Positions 1 to 8,013 of a stretch of DNA of 64,000 bases are shown here, piece after piece (within the stretch, counting starts at the first letter, position 1; each line of letters starts with the position of its first letter). The notes beneath the pieces were generated by a model, which was given only the letters and a program-made list of their open reading frames with translations, made no database searches and was not told the DNA's origin. This DNA is from an uncultured Eisenbergiella sp. (lineage in GTDB: Bacteria; Bacillota; Clostridia; Lachnospirales; Lachnospiraceae): assembly GCA_910585455.1 (NCBI GenBank), contig CAJUEL010000013.1, positions 1-64,000 on the forward strand. Direction: 5' to 3'. The translations under genes and the position numbers were made by a program.

Positions 1-177
1 TATGCCACAGTCCAGCGTTTCACAAATGCGGACTAATGTATCCATGCTGATATTTTTCCCTTCCTTACCCATGTTGGCAATCATGTTTGTAGTCAGACCA
101 GCGGCAAGCCTTAAATCCTCTTTCCTCATGTCACGCTCCACCAGTGTATGCCAGAGCGGTTTGTAGCTGATGTGCAT
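1..177 (-). CDS. XRE-family (Cro/CI-type) transcriptional regulator, partial at window edge
   Basis: Reading the - strand from an ATG at 177 gives 59 codons open to the window edge, starting MHISYKPLWHTLVERDMRKE and continuing with LRLAAGLTTNMIANMGKE and ISMDTLVRICETLDCGI. This is the helix-turn-helix of the small YozG/HTH_26-like group of Cro/CI regulators, normally about 65-75 residues, so only the last few residues are missing. A purine-rich GGAGAAAGG lies upstream of the start and a good promoter is seen at 243-271. It is divergent from the truncated molybdenum hydroxylase gene that begins at 346 and so could belong to an inserted element; its target is unknown. Confidence 0.75.
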   Translation of the reverse strand, partial: MHISYKPLWHTLVERDMRKEDLRLAAGLTTNMIANMGKEGKNISMDTLVRICETLDCGI

Positions 178-242
178 ATCTGTTTCCCTGCCTTTCTCCC
201 CTGCCGGGAATATTTTTAAATAAGCCCTAAAGCTCGGCTTTT

Positions 243-271
243 ATTATAACATCTTTCTTGCCATTTCACAA
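243..271 (-). promoter_or_regulatory. Sigma-A type promoter of the XRE regulator
   Basis: On the - strand TTGTGA (271-266), a 17-base spacer and TATAAT (248-243) form a good vegetative promoter about 65 bases upstream of the regulator start. Confidence 0.6.
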
Positions 272-345
272 ATATTTCTTGACTTAGCCGTTGTCGTCTG
301 GACTGTGCTTTTCCTTTCCGCTTTTTACATTTAATTCGCCATTAC

Positions 346-1566
346 ATGGTTTATACCAATACCATGGCGGCGGGGGCATATCGGGGATATGGCGCGACCC
401 AGGGAATTTTTGCGCTGGAGTCCGCCGTCAATGAACTGGCGGAAAGGCTGGGGATGGATCCTGTCGGGCTGCGGGACAAAAATATGGTCCGTGAAGGGAT
501 GCGCATGCCCGCTTATTATGATGAAATGGCAAACGCCTGTGCGTTGGACCGCTGTATGGAGCACTGCAGGAGGATGTTTCGATGGGAGGAGAAATATCCT
601 GTCCGGGATATGGGAAACGGGAAAGTCCGGACGGCAGGGGTTGCCATGGCGATGCAGGGCTCCGGTATTTCCGGGGTGGATGTGGGTTCCGCCACCGTCA
701 GGCTCAATGAGGACGGAGGCTATCAGCTGTTGATCGGCGCGGCGGATATGGGCACCGGCTGTGATACGATTCTGGCGCAGATGGTTGCCGAATGTATGGA
801 ATGTGACGTGGAGGATGTTGCCGTTTTCGGTGCGGATACGGACGCTTCTCCCTACGATTCCGGTTCCTATGCCTCCTCCACCACCTATATTACGGGAAAG
901 GCTGTGGAAAAGGCATGTGCCGATCTGAAAAAAAGGATTTGCGCCATCGCCGCCGGCATGCTGGAATGCGGGACGGAGGAAGTGGTCTTTGAGAAAGGCA
1001 GGGTCCGCCGCGTCGATACGCAGCAGGCCGTCAGCCTGGCGGATATCGCCTATCGCACGCAGGCAGGCAGCATGCAGACGGCAGAAGCCTCCGCCACGCA
1101 TTCCTCCCCCGTATCCCCGCCGCCCTATATGGTCGGTATGGTGGAGATCGAGCTGGACCGGCTGACCGGGCAGGTTACCATTCTGGACTATATGGCGGTG
1201 GTGGACTGCGGCATTCCCATCAATCCCGCTCTGGCGCGGATTCAGGCGGAAGGGGGGATTGTGCAGGGAATCGGGCACACGCTCATGGAGGATGTGCATT
1301 ATGACCACCGGGGCTGCCCCATCGAGTCTTCCTTTTTGCAGTACAAGATTCCCACCCGCCTGGATATGGGGAGATTGCGGGTGGAGTTCGAGCACAGCTA
1401 TGAGCCCACCGGTCCCTTCGGGGCGAAGTCCATCGGCGAGATCGTCATCAATACGCCTGCGCCCGCCATCGCCCATGCGATTTACCGGGCGACGGGAGTC
1501 TGGCACAGACAGCTGCCCATCACGCCGGAGCAAATTGCGCTTTCGCAGAATACAGAAGAAGAATAA
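346..1566 (+). pseudogene. Xanthine dehydrogenase/aldehyde oxidase molybdopterin-binding subunit, 5'-truncated
   Basis: The 406 residues match the C-terminal half of the molybdopterin-binding subunit of the xanthine dehydrogenase family (usually 700-780 residues). The motif GAYRGYGATQG near the N-terminus holds the conserved active-site arginine region, and GPFGAKSIGEIVINTPAPAI near the C-terminus holds the catalytic glutamate. The alpha/beta hammerhead domain and most of the first cofactor domain are missing. In frame, the sequence is open back to a TGA at 280-282 with no family homology, and no ribosome site precedes the ATG at 346. I infer that a deletion or insertion replaced the 5' part with the XRE-regulator segment at 1-345. 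The fragment cannot form an active enzyme alone. A misassembly at this point is an alternative. Confidence 0.8.
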
Positions 1567-1572
1567 AAAAGT

Positions 1573-1604
1573 GGTAACAGTTCAGACAGGTCTGAACTGT
1601 TACC
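1573..1604. repeat. 32-bp palindromic interspersed repeat, copy 1
   Basis: A perfect inverted repeat: half-site GGTAACAGTTCAGAC, two central bases, then its exact complement. It begins 7 bases after the xdh fragment stop codon. Related palindromes are at 16045-16074, 26727-26758 and 60899-60930. Location after stop codons suggests it may also act as a terminator-like or mRNA-stabilising hairpin, although no T-run follows. Confidence 0.85.
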
Positions 1605-1631
1605 GAAATTCCACAAAATGTGGCGCAGTGC

Positions 1632-1660
1632 TTGACGGGACTGTGGAAGTGTGCTATCTT
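1632..1660 (+). promoter_or_regulatory. Promoter of the GntR-ABC operon
   Basis: TTGACG (1632-1637), 17-base spacer, TATCTT (1655-1660). The palindromic operator starts at the next base, so the transcription start probably lies inside the operator. Confidence 0.6.
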
Positions 1661-1687
1661 AAGTGTATTATGAATGCTAATACACTT
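1661..1687. promoter_or_regulatory. Palindromic operator, probably for the adjacent GntR/YtrA regulator
   Basis: Perfect 10-base arms AAGTGTATTA (1661-1670) and TAATACACTT (1678-1687) are separated by 7 bases. It lies directly downstream of the -10 box and 67 bases upstream of the regulator start. YtrA-subfamily regulators commonly repress their own operon through such sites, so autoregulation is the simplest reading; it is not proved. Confidence 0.7.
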
Positions 1688-1754
1688 AACTGTGTGCATA
1701 CACGTGGTGCGGGAAGGGAAAGGAAGAAGGGGAAACCCTGTAGAAAGGAGCTAC

Positions 1755-2132
1755 ATGATCATACTGGATTATCGGGATGCGAGACCGCTGTATGAGCAGA
1801 TCGTGGACAAGTTCCAGACCCTGATTTTGAAGGGGGTGCTGGAGCCGAATGCGAAGATGCCTTCGGTCAGAAGCCTGGCGGTGGAGCTGTCCATCAATCC
1901 CAATACGATTCAGCGCGCTTACAGTGAGCTGGAGCGCACCGGATTTATTTATACGGTGAAGGGAAGGGGAAATTTTGTCTCCTATGATGACAGCTTAAAG
2001 GAGGTTTTGCGAAAAGCGCTGTTTGACAGGCTGGATGCGCTTGCGCAGGAGGCGCGGGAGCTTGGCATGACGAAGGAAGAGCTGTGTGACCGGATTTGCG
2101 CTGTTATGCAGGAAGGAGAAGCGAATGATTGA
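1755..2132 (+). CDS. GntR-family (YtrA subfamily) transcriptional regulator
   Basis: A 125-residue winged-helix regulator. The N-terminal DNA-binding domain spans about residues 8-75, with PLYEQIVDKFQTLILKG, the KMPSVRSLAVELSINPNTIQ recognition region and the wing KGRGNFVS. The short C-terminal helical tail, with no ligand-binding domain, is typical of the YtrA subfamily that sits ahead of ABC exporter genes. The ATG at 1755 is chosen because AAAGGAG precedes it by 5 bases; the longer frame from 1674 would run through the operator. The stop overlaps the start of the ABC ATPase gene, giving translational coupling. Probably a repressor of this operon, relieved by an unknown (possibly cell-envelope) signal. 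Confidence 0.88.
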   Translation: MIILDYRDARPLYEQIVDKFQTLILKGVLEPNAKMPSVRSLAVELSINPNTIQRAYSELERTGFIYTVKGRGNFVSYDDSLKEVLRKALFDRLDALAQEARELGMTKEELCDRICAVMQEGEAND

Positions 2133-3030
2133 GGCGAAGGGACTGACCAAGAATTTCGGCAATATCCGTGCCGTAAGGGATGTCAGTGTGACGATAAGGG
2201 AAGGCGCGGTGTTCGGGCTGATCGGCACAAACGGGGCGGGAAAGAGCACGGTGCTGCGCATGATGGCAGGGGTGCTTAAGCCGGAGGAGGGCATTGTGCT
2301 GGTGGACAATATGCCTGTCTATGATAATATGCATGCGAAGGCGAGGCTGTTTTTCATCGCCGACGAGCCTTATTTTTTTACCAATGCCACACCGAAGGAT
2401 ATGGAGCGCTATTATAGCAGCGTATACCGGGATTTTGACAGAGAGGGCTTCTACCGGTATCTGGAGGGCTTTGGTCTGGAAAAGAAGCGTAAGATCAGCA
2501 CCTTTTCCAAGGGCATGAAAAAACAGCTCGCCATCCTTTTGGGGCTGTGCGCCAGAACGAAATATTTATATTGTGATGAGACCTTTGACGGACTGGATCC
2601 CGTGATGCGGCAGGGCGTAAAGAGTATTTTTGCAAGAGAGATGGAAGAACGGGAGTTTACGCCGGTCATCGCATCCCACAACCTGCGGGAGCTGGAGGAC
2701 ATTTGCGACCATGTGGGGCTTTTACATGAGGGAGGCGTGCTTTTGTCAAAGGATCTGGAGGAGATGAAGTGCAATATCCAGAAGGTGCAGTGCGTTTTTT
2801 CCAAAGCGGAAGAGGAAGGGCGCGTGCTCGGGCAGCTTACCTGCGTGAAAACGGAGCGCCGGGGGTCCCTTCTGACGCTCACGATCCGGGGGACACGGGA
2901 GGAGATCATTGCCATATTTGCGGCGGCGGACTGTCTGTTTTATGAGGTGCTGCCCCTGTCACTGGAGGAGATATTCATCAGCGAAACGGAGGTGAAGGGC
3001 TATGACATCAAAAAAATTATACTGGGCTAA
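2125..3030 (+). CDS. ABC transporter ATP-binding protein (YtrB-like)
   Basis: A 301-residue ATPase. Walker A GTNGAGKST lies near residue 37, the signature is a variant STFSKGMKKQ in place of LSGGQ, and Walker B plus D-loop is YLYCDETFDGLDP, followed by the H-loop in ASHNLRELEDICD. The residues after about 215 form a short C-terminal extension. The ATG at 2125 has GGAAGGAG 8 bases upstream and overlaps the regulator stop by 8 bases. It probably energises the permease at 3002, whose start lies inside its last codons. The substrate is unknown; GntR(YtrA)-ABC cassettes are often linked to antibiotic or cell-envelope stress. Confidence 0.88.
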   Translation: MIEAKGLTKNFGNIRAVRDVSVTIREGAVFGLIGTNGAGKSTVLRMMAGVLKPEEGIVLVDNMPVYDNMHAKARLFFIADEPYFFTNATPKDMERYYSSVYRDFDREGFYRYLEGFGLEKKRKISTFSKGMKKQLAILLGLCARTKYLYCDETFDGLDPVMRQGVKSIFAREMEEREFTPVIASHNLRELEDICDHVGLLHEGGVLLSKDLEEMKCNIQKVQCVFSKAEEEGRVLGQLTCVKTERRGSLLTLTIRGTREEIIAIFAAADCLFYEVLPLSLEEIFISETEVKGYDIKKIILG

Positions 3031-5263
3031 GTGGAAGGAAAACATACGGCGCCGGGGCTGGACCTTTCTGTTCGGATTTGTCGTATTGCTGTTTTTAATC
3101 CCCATATCCGGTCTGATCGAGCTAAACAGCCTGCACAATGCCATGAGCCATGCCATGCTGTCCGCTGCGGACGCAGAACGGGTGGCGATGTATGAGGAGG
3201 AAATGCGCCAGGCGCTGGCGGGCCGGATCGGCTTTTCGGAAATGATGGTGATATATGGGCTGGCATTTGCGGTCCTGTTCGCGGTGCAGGGCTTTTCCTT
3301 CCTGTTTGACCAAAGAAAGATGGATTTGTATATGAGCGTGCCGGTTTCGGGGCAGAAGCGGTTTTTGCTCATCTGGGCGAACGGAATCGTCATGTTTGCG
3401 GGAAGCTATCTGATCTGCCTGCTTGCAGGCTGGGGAATCGGCGCAGCCTGGCATGTCATGAGTCTGGAAATGCTGGCGGAGTCCATGCTGGCTTTTTTGG
3501 TCAACACCCTTGCCTTTATCGCCATGTATCAGGTGGCGCTGCTGGCGGTGATGCTGACCGGGAATGTGCTGACCGCCCTGCTTGGCAGCTTTGTTCTGTT
3601 CATTTATGAGCCGGTGCTGCGCATGCTCTACGGCGCGTTAAAAAGCAGCTTCTTTGTCAGCTATTGCAGTGCGGATCAAAGGCGGCTGGAGGCAGCGCCG
3701 CTGTTTACGCCGCTTTCCGGCTATTTGAACTTCGTGGATGGGATCCGCTATGAAAATGGTATGTTTGTCCGGTATCTGGCGGATGAATACGGCAATGCGT
3801 CGGGCGGGTGGTGCAGTGCGCTGGCAAAGGAAAGCGGTCTTTTGCTGCTTTCCTGTCTGGTGACGGGACTGCTGGTTTACTATTTGTTCCGTAGAAGAAA
3901 AACGGAAAGCTATCACAATGCCATCGCCTTTCCGGCATGGAAACCGGTTCTGGAGGCTTTTCTGCTGACGCCATTTTCTTTGATGGCAGCGCTGCTGGTC
4001 AGCAATATGGCGGATGACAAGGAATTTTTTTTGTTCGCCGGCGGCGTGGCAGGAATCCTGGTGGGACACGCGCTGATCCAGCTGGTCTATGAACGGGATT
4101 TGCGGGCGATTGTGAAAAAGCGGGGCGCAGCGGCTGTCGCGTTTTTGTTGACCATGCTGGCGCTGTGCATCTTCCGGTTTGATCTTGCCGGCTTTGACAA
4201 TTACGTGCCCAGGGCGGACAAAATAGAAAGCGTGTCCGTGACGCTGGAGAGCGATTACAGCAGCTTCGGGTATGCGAATCTGGAGACCGGGTCGATGCGG
4301 ACGGGACTGCCGGACCGGTTGCTTACCCGCATGAACTCGAAAGAACCGGAGACGATCGCGGCGGTGCTTTCCATGGCGGAACGCTGGCAGGCTGCCGGGC
4401 GGCCGACCGATGAGGAAAAGTGGGCGCAGCAGACGGACAGCGCCGGGCAGGAGTCCTGGGAGGACAGCCGGATTTTTGTGGCGTGTTATCATCTGACAAA
4501 CGGAAGACGCGTTTACCGGCGCTTTTATGTGAATCCTGGGCAGTCCGCCGATGCGCTGGATACGGTGACCAATGATGCAGCGTACCGGAATCTGCGCTAT
4601 CAGATTTATGAGGAAGCCTTTGCGCAGGCGGTTGACCGGATGAAGATCGTGTATGACGACGGCGTGCAGGAGTTTTTGTATACACTGGATAAAAAGGAGA
4701 TTCTGGAGGCGCTGCGGGAGGATTTTGAGGGCTACAGCTATCGGATGATTGCCCGGCAGCTTCCCTGCGGGATTTTGAAATTCAGTCTGCCCGATAGCAA
4801 CGGCCGTAACATGTGTGTCTGGAATTATCCGGTTTATGAAGCGTTTTCCAATACGGTAGACCTGCTCGGGGAAAATGAGATTGCGGTGGTAAGGCAGGGC
4901 GGCATTCTGGATGCCGAAGATATCAAAGAGATTACCGTCAGCTATTATGTGTATGACAGCGACTATGAGATGGAATCCGAGCTGTTTGAAAAGGGAGAGG
5001 TGCCCGAGCAGGAAATTGTCTGTACCTTTGAGGAACCGGAAGAAATCCGGGAAATCATAAAGGGATTATATGCCTATCGGTTTGTAGATGTGGCGGGCCT
5101 GGAGTTTCTTCCCTGGATCGGCGAGAGCGGCTATCAGCCCCAGGTTTCTCTGACCCAGGAGGCGATCCGCAGTCATCATTCGGCGGGCAATGTGTTCTTT
5201 TTAAAGGACAAGGTGCCTGCATTTGTAAAAAAGAAAATCCGGGAAGCCGCAATTTACGGATGA
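3002..5263 (+). CDS. ABC-2 type transporter permease with large extracytoplasmic domain (DUF6449-like)
   Basis: A 753-residue protein that starts 29 bases before the end of the ATPase gene. Hydrophobic segments are visible near residues 20-42, 78-98, 115-145, 155-180, 190-210, 285-305, 325-345, 350-370 and 380-398, the last ending at CIFRF. The remaining 350 residues are hydrophilic with many acidic and aromatic residues and are most likely extracytoplasmic. This layout (ABC-2 membrane part plus long soluble tail, partnered with a GntR regulator) matches proteins annotated as DUF6449 in Lachnospiraceae; that name is from memory. The tail might sense or bind a ligand at the surface. No terminator is obvious before eno. 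Confidence 0.75.
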   Translation: MTSKKLYWAKWKENIRRRGWTFLFGFVVLLFLIPISGLIELNSLHNAMSHAMLSAADAERVAMYEEEMRQALAGRIGFSEMMVIYGLAFAVLFAVQGFSFLFDQRKMDLYMSVPVSGQKRFLLIWANGIVMFAGSYLICLLAGWGIGAAWHVMSLEMLAESMLAFLVNTLAFIAMYQVALLAVMLTGNVLTALLGSFVLFIYEPVLRMLYGALKSSFFVSYCSADQRRLEAAPLFTPLSGYLNFVDGIRYENGMFVRYLADEYGNASGGWCSALAKESGLLLLSCLVTGLLVYYLFRRRKTESYHNAIAFPAWKPVLEAFLLTPFSLMAALLVSNMADDKEFFLFAGGVAGILVGHALIQLVYERDLRAIVKKRGAAAVAFLLTMLALCIFRFDLAGFDNYVPRADKIESVSVTLESDYSSFGYANLETGSMRTGLPDRLLTRMNSKEPETIAAVLSMAERWQAAGRPTDEEKWAQQTDSAGQESWEDSRIFVACYHLTNGRRVYRRFYVNPGQSADALDTVTNDAAYRNLRYQIYEEAFAQAVDRMKIVYDDGVQEFLYTLDKKEILEALREDFEGYSYRMIARQLPCGILKFSLPDSNGRNMCVWNYPVYEAFSNTVDLLGENEIAVVRQGGILDAEDIKEITVSYYVYDSDYEMESELFEKGEVPEQEIVCTFEEPEEIREIIKGLYAYRFVDVAGLEFLPWIGESGYQPQVSLTQEAIRSHHSAGNVFFLKDKVPAFVKKKIREAAIYG

Positions 5264-5345
5264 AATGCGTGGAATTGGTACATACTGCTATTGAAACGTG
5301 CAAAGAAGCCGCTGGCCGGTTTGTCAGAGCCGAAGCGGAAGGAGA

Positions 5346-5372
5346 GTTGCTGGTCACAGAGTGAACAGCAAC
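5346..5372 (+). other. Hairpin in the eno leader
   Basis: GTTGCTGGTCAC and GTGAACAGCAAC form a 12-bp stem with one mismatch and a 3-base loop, ending 25 bases before the eno start. It could protect the mRNA 5' end or influence translation. No clear promoter was recognised between 5264 and 5345. Confidence 0.45.
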
Positions 5373-5396
5373 GAAGGAAAGCGAGGAAAAAGCAGT

Positions 5397-6686
5397 ATGA
5401 ATGTGACATTGCCGATTAAAGAGGTGCATGCGAGGGAAATTCTGGATTCCAGAGGCAATCCCACCCTGGAAGCGGAGGTTGTGGTGGAAAATTCCGTGAC
5501 GGGGGAGATGGTCTGTGGGCGGGCTTCCGTTCCCTCCGGCGCTTCCACCGGACAGTTTGAGGCCGTGGAGCTGCGGGACGGAGAGGTGCGCTATTTCGGT
5601 CTGGGCGTGCGCAGGGCGGTTGCCAATGTGAACACGAAAATCCGGGATGTGCTGTTAAAGCAGGACGCATCCTGTCAGCGCAGGATCGATGAACTGATTC
5701 TGGGCTGTGACGGCACACAAAACAAGGAAAATCTCGGCGCCAATGCATGCCTCGGCGTATCCATGGCGGTGGCGCGGGCGGCAGCGGAGGCGCTGCATTT
5801 GCCGTTGTACCAGTATCTGGGCGGAATCCATACGGTGGAAATGCCGATTCCGATGATGAATATTTTAAACGGCGGCAAGCATGCGGATAATACCGTGGAT
5901 TTGCAGGAGTTCATGATCGCGCCCATGCAGGCGGAAAGCTTTGCGGAGGGGCTGCGCGTCTGCGCGGAAATCTACCATAATTTAAAGGGAATCTGCCGGG
6001 AAAAGGGATTGTCCACCGGCGTGGGCGACGAGGGCGGCTTCGCGCCGGACCTGCCGGACGCCCAGAGCGTGCTTTCCCTGATCGTGGAAGCCGTCAAAAA
6101 GAGCGGCTTCGTGCCGGGGCACGATATCAAAATCGCCATCGACGCGGCGGCGAGCGAGCTATATGACGAGAAAGAGAAGCGCTATTATTTCCCGGGAGAG
6201 AGCAAAATGAAGGGGCAGCAGATTTACCGGGATACGGAGGAAATGATTTCCTATTATGAAAAGCTGGCGGGCGAGTTTCCCATTTTTTCTCTGGAAGACG
6301 GTTTGGATGAGGAGGACTGGGACGGCTGGCAGCATCTGACCAGGAGGCTTGGAGAGCGGATACAGCTGGTGGGGGATGATCTGTTCGTCACCAATGTGAA
6401 GCGTCTGTCCGCCGGCATCAAGCTGCAGGCGGGAAATGCAATTCTGGTGAAGGTCAATCAGATCGGGACGCTGACGGAAGCCTTTGCGGCGATCAGGCTG
6501 GCGAAGGAGAACGGTTTTCGGACGGTGATTTCCCATCGCTCCGGGGAGACGGAGGATGCGATCATCGCGGATATCGCGGTGGCGGTCAACGCCGGGCAGA
6601 TCAAGACGGGCGCGCCCTGCCGGATGGACCGGGTGGCGAAGTACAACCGGCTTCTGCGGATCGAGGAGGAAATGTATCAGCGGTAA
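5397..6686 (+). CDS. eno: Enolase (phosphopyruvate hydratase)
   Basis: Converts 2-phosphoglycerate to phosphoenolpyruvate in glycolysis; cytoplasmic, usually octameric in Gram-positive bacteria. At 429 residues it is full length. The sequence shows the N-terminal signature REILDSRGNPTLEAEV, the acid/base region GVGDEGGFAPD near residue 210, metal ligands in SLEDGLDEEDWDGW and VGDDLFVTN, catalytic lysine in LVKVNQIGT near 351 and the loop SHRSGETED near 380. The ATG at 5397 is chosen over the upstream ATG at 5298 because homology starts there and GCGAGGAAAAAG precedes it. It stands alone, not with gap, pgk or gpm, and is followed by a long palindrome at 6737-6895. Confidence 0.96.
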   Translation: MNVTLPIKEVHAREILDSRGNPTLEAEVVVENSVTGEMVCGRASVPSGASTGQFEAVELRDGEVRYFGLGVRRAVANVNTKIRDVLLKQDASCQRRIDELILGCDGTQNKENLGANACLGVSMAVARAAAEALHLPLYQYLGGIHTVEMPIPMMNILNGGKHADNTVDLQEFMIAPMQAESFAEGLRVCAEIYHNLKGICREKGLSTGVGDEGGFAPDLPDAQSVLSLIVEAVKKSGFVPGHDIKIAIDAAASELYDEKEKRYYFPGESKMKGQQIYRDTEEMISYYEKLAGEFPIFSLEDGLDEEDWDGWQHLTRRLGERIQLVGDDLFVTNVKRLSAGIKLQAGNAILVKVNQIGTLTEAFAAIRLAKENGFRTVISHRSGETEDAIIADIAVAVNAGQIKTGAPCRMDRVAKYNRLLRIEEEMYQR

Positions 6687-6736
6687 AACGGCAGGCAAAA
6701 CCGTGCGCCCGCTCTGCCGGGGAAAGGCGGCCAGCG

Positions 6737-6895
6737 CCCCGGCGTTTTCCAAACCGCTTTTTGCGGATGAGAAGGGACGAAAGGGCAGGTACGCGGCGGT
6801 CAGACGGGCGTATGGCGGCCAGCGCCCGTCTGCCCGCCGCATACCTGCCCTTTCGTCCCTTCTCACCCGCAAAAAGTGACCTGAAAAACGCGGGG
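6737..6895. repeat. Long imperfect palindrome after eno (about 75-bp arms)
   Basis: Left arm 6737-6810 and right arm 6822-6895 are complementary over most of their length; the best stretch pairs GAAGGGACGAAAGGGCAGGT (6771-6790) with its exact complement near 6843-6862. Both ends carry a CCCCGCGTTTTT-like motif. It would form a giant hairpin in RNA from either strand and may terminate eno. It differs in sequence from the palindromes at 7.4-13.4 kb but has the same architecture. The rest of the gap (6896-7082) shows nothing recognisable. Confidence 0.8.
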
Positions 6896-7082
6896 ACACT
6901 GGGAATTCCCCGTTTTGAATATCGTCACCCGGACATGTGTTTTTTTACAGAACGCAAATAAAAGGGGGATGTTTGCAGGTGATTTTTACGATGGAAGTAG
7001 CATGTATGATTTCATGATGGACAGCACTGCGATGGCAATAATCGTGATGCCGTCATGAGGTTCCGGCTGGCTGCCAAAAGTA

Positions 7083-7307
7083 TCAACAGCGAAGAAATAT
7101 AAGGATGCCGGCACAAACGATACCTACAATAACAAAAACGCCCCCACCCAATCTGGTGTGCCAAATATACATTTTTGACGGTTCTGAGTTTCCATTATTT
7201 TTCCAATTCTGTGTAATTTCATATACAAGCAACGGGTTGACAATCATCACGATACCAATAATTGTCAGCAATATACTCAACAAAATATACAACGAAAATA
7301 CCTCCAT
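7083..7307 (-). CDS. Small two-helix membrane protein (DUF6199-like)
   Basis: A 74-residue protein with hydrophobic segments at about residues 5-24 and 54-72. The central hydrophilic part contains ITQNWKNNGNSEPSKMYIW, which matches the short membrane family called DUF6199 (family name from memory; function unknown). The start at 7307 is the first ATG of the conserved part; the reading frame continues upstream for another 330 codons through a palindrome and is judged spurious there. The ribosome site is weak (ATCAGAAAAC). It is the only - strand gene between the window start and 61.8 kb, and AT-richer than its neighbours. Confidence 0.65.
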   Translation of the reverse strand: MEVFSLYILLSILLTIIGIVMIVNPLLVYEITQNWKNNGNSEPSKMYIWHTRLGGGVFVIVGIVCAGILIFLRC

Positions 7308-7400
7308 GTTTTCTGATTTATTGATGGCTTTATTATACGCTTTCTTACTGGAAAAGTATAGCCGGATTTCGATGGAATCAGCTGCGCGGTTACTTTTTAC

Positions 7401-7798
7401 GGGGCGGAGAGAAAGACCAGGCGGGGCAGACGGGCAACGGGAGGCAGGAAGATGGGCGGGCGGAGGACACAGGCCGTTTCCTGACGCTTTTGTCCGGAGC
7501 GGAGAAATTCCCAAAATGACAGGATATTCCTGGGACAGGGCGCAAAACTGTCTGAACGCAGTGAGTTTCCGCGGGCAACGAGCCAAACGGGCATGCTTGC
7601 ATGCACATTTGGCGACTGCCGCGAGAGCCAGCACCCCCATAGGGTGCTGGCTGTGCCCTGTCCCGTTCAGGAATAGCCGGTCATTTTGCGGAATTTCCCG
7701 CTCCGGATAATGCGACAGGAAACGGCCTGTGTCCTCCGCCCGCCCATCTTCCTGCCTCCCGTTGCCCGTCTGCCCCGCCTGGTCTTTCTCCCCGCCAA
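7401..7798. repeat. Long palindromic element A (arms about 145 bp, 75 bp perfect)
   Basis: Bases 7409-7483 are exactly complementary to 7716-7790, and pairing continues with a few mismatches inward to about 7545/7657. The loop (about 7548-7655) carries smaller hairpins, including AGCCAGCACCC with its complement GGGTGCTGGCT. The inner arm motif TCCGGAGCGG...AAATTCC is shared with elements B and C, but the outer 60-bp arm is not. The octamer CTGCGCGG occurs on both sides (7382-7389 and 7801-7808), like a target duplication. The gap 7308-8013 otherwise holds only the deoC promoter. Confidence 0.85.
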
Positions 7799-7841
7799 CA
7801 CTGCGCGGGATGATTATGTGTAAAATGTTTTGGTGTTGTGC

Positions 7842-7870
7842 TTGTTTTCCGGGGGGATTTCGGGTAGAAT
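7842..7870 (+). promoter_or_regulatory. Probable deoC promoter
   Basis: TTGTTT (7842-7847), 17-base spacer rich in G, TAGAAT (7865-7870). It leaves a leader of about 135 bases before deoC. Confidence 0.5.
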
Positions 7871-8013
7871 AGAGTGGGCACAGGAGAATGGAAAAGGGTA
7901 GAGTTGTTATGGCATGGAAGGGCAGATGGTGAGAGGTCTGAGCGGCTTGATCAGAGTTTGGGGTGCCATGCGGCGTAAAATGCCGGTAAGCATGATAAAA
8001 AAGGAGCGTGTAT

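Noticed and set aside
331..1533. Long - strand frame of 400 codons opposite the xdh fragment
   Set aside because: Composition and lack of any family pattern show a shadow of the + strand gene; no ribosome site.
1674..1754. Upstream ATG start for the GntR regulator
   Set aside because: It lies inside the palindromic operator and has no ribosome site; the ATG at 1755 has AAAGGAG and matches family length.
3638..4492. 284-codon - strand frame opposite the ABC permease gene
   Set aside because: Shadow frame rich in His, Arg and Pro, typical of antisense reading of a GC-rich gene.
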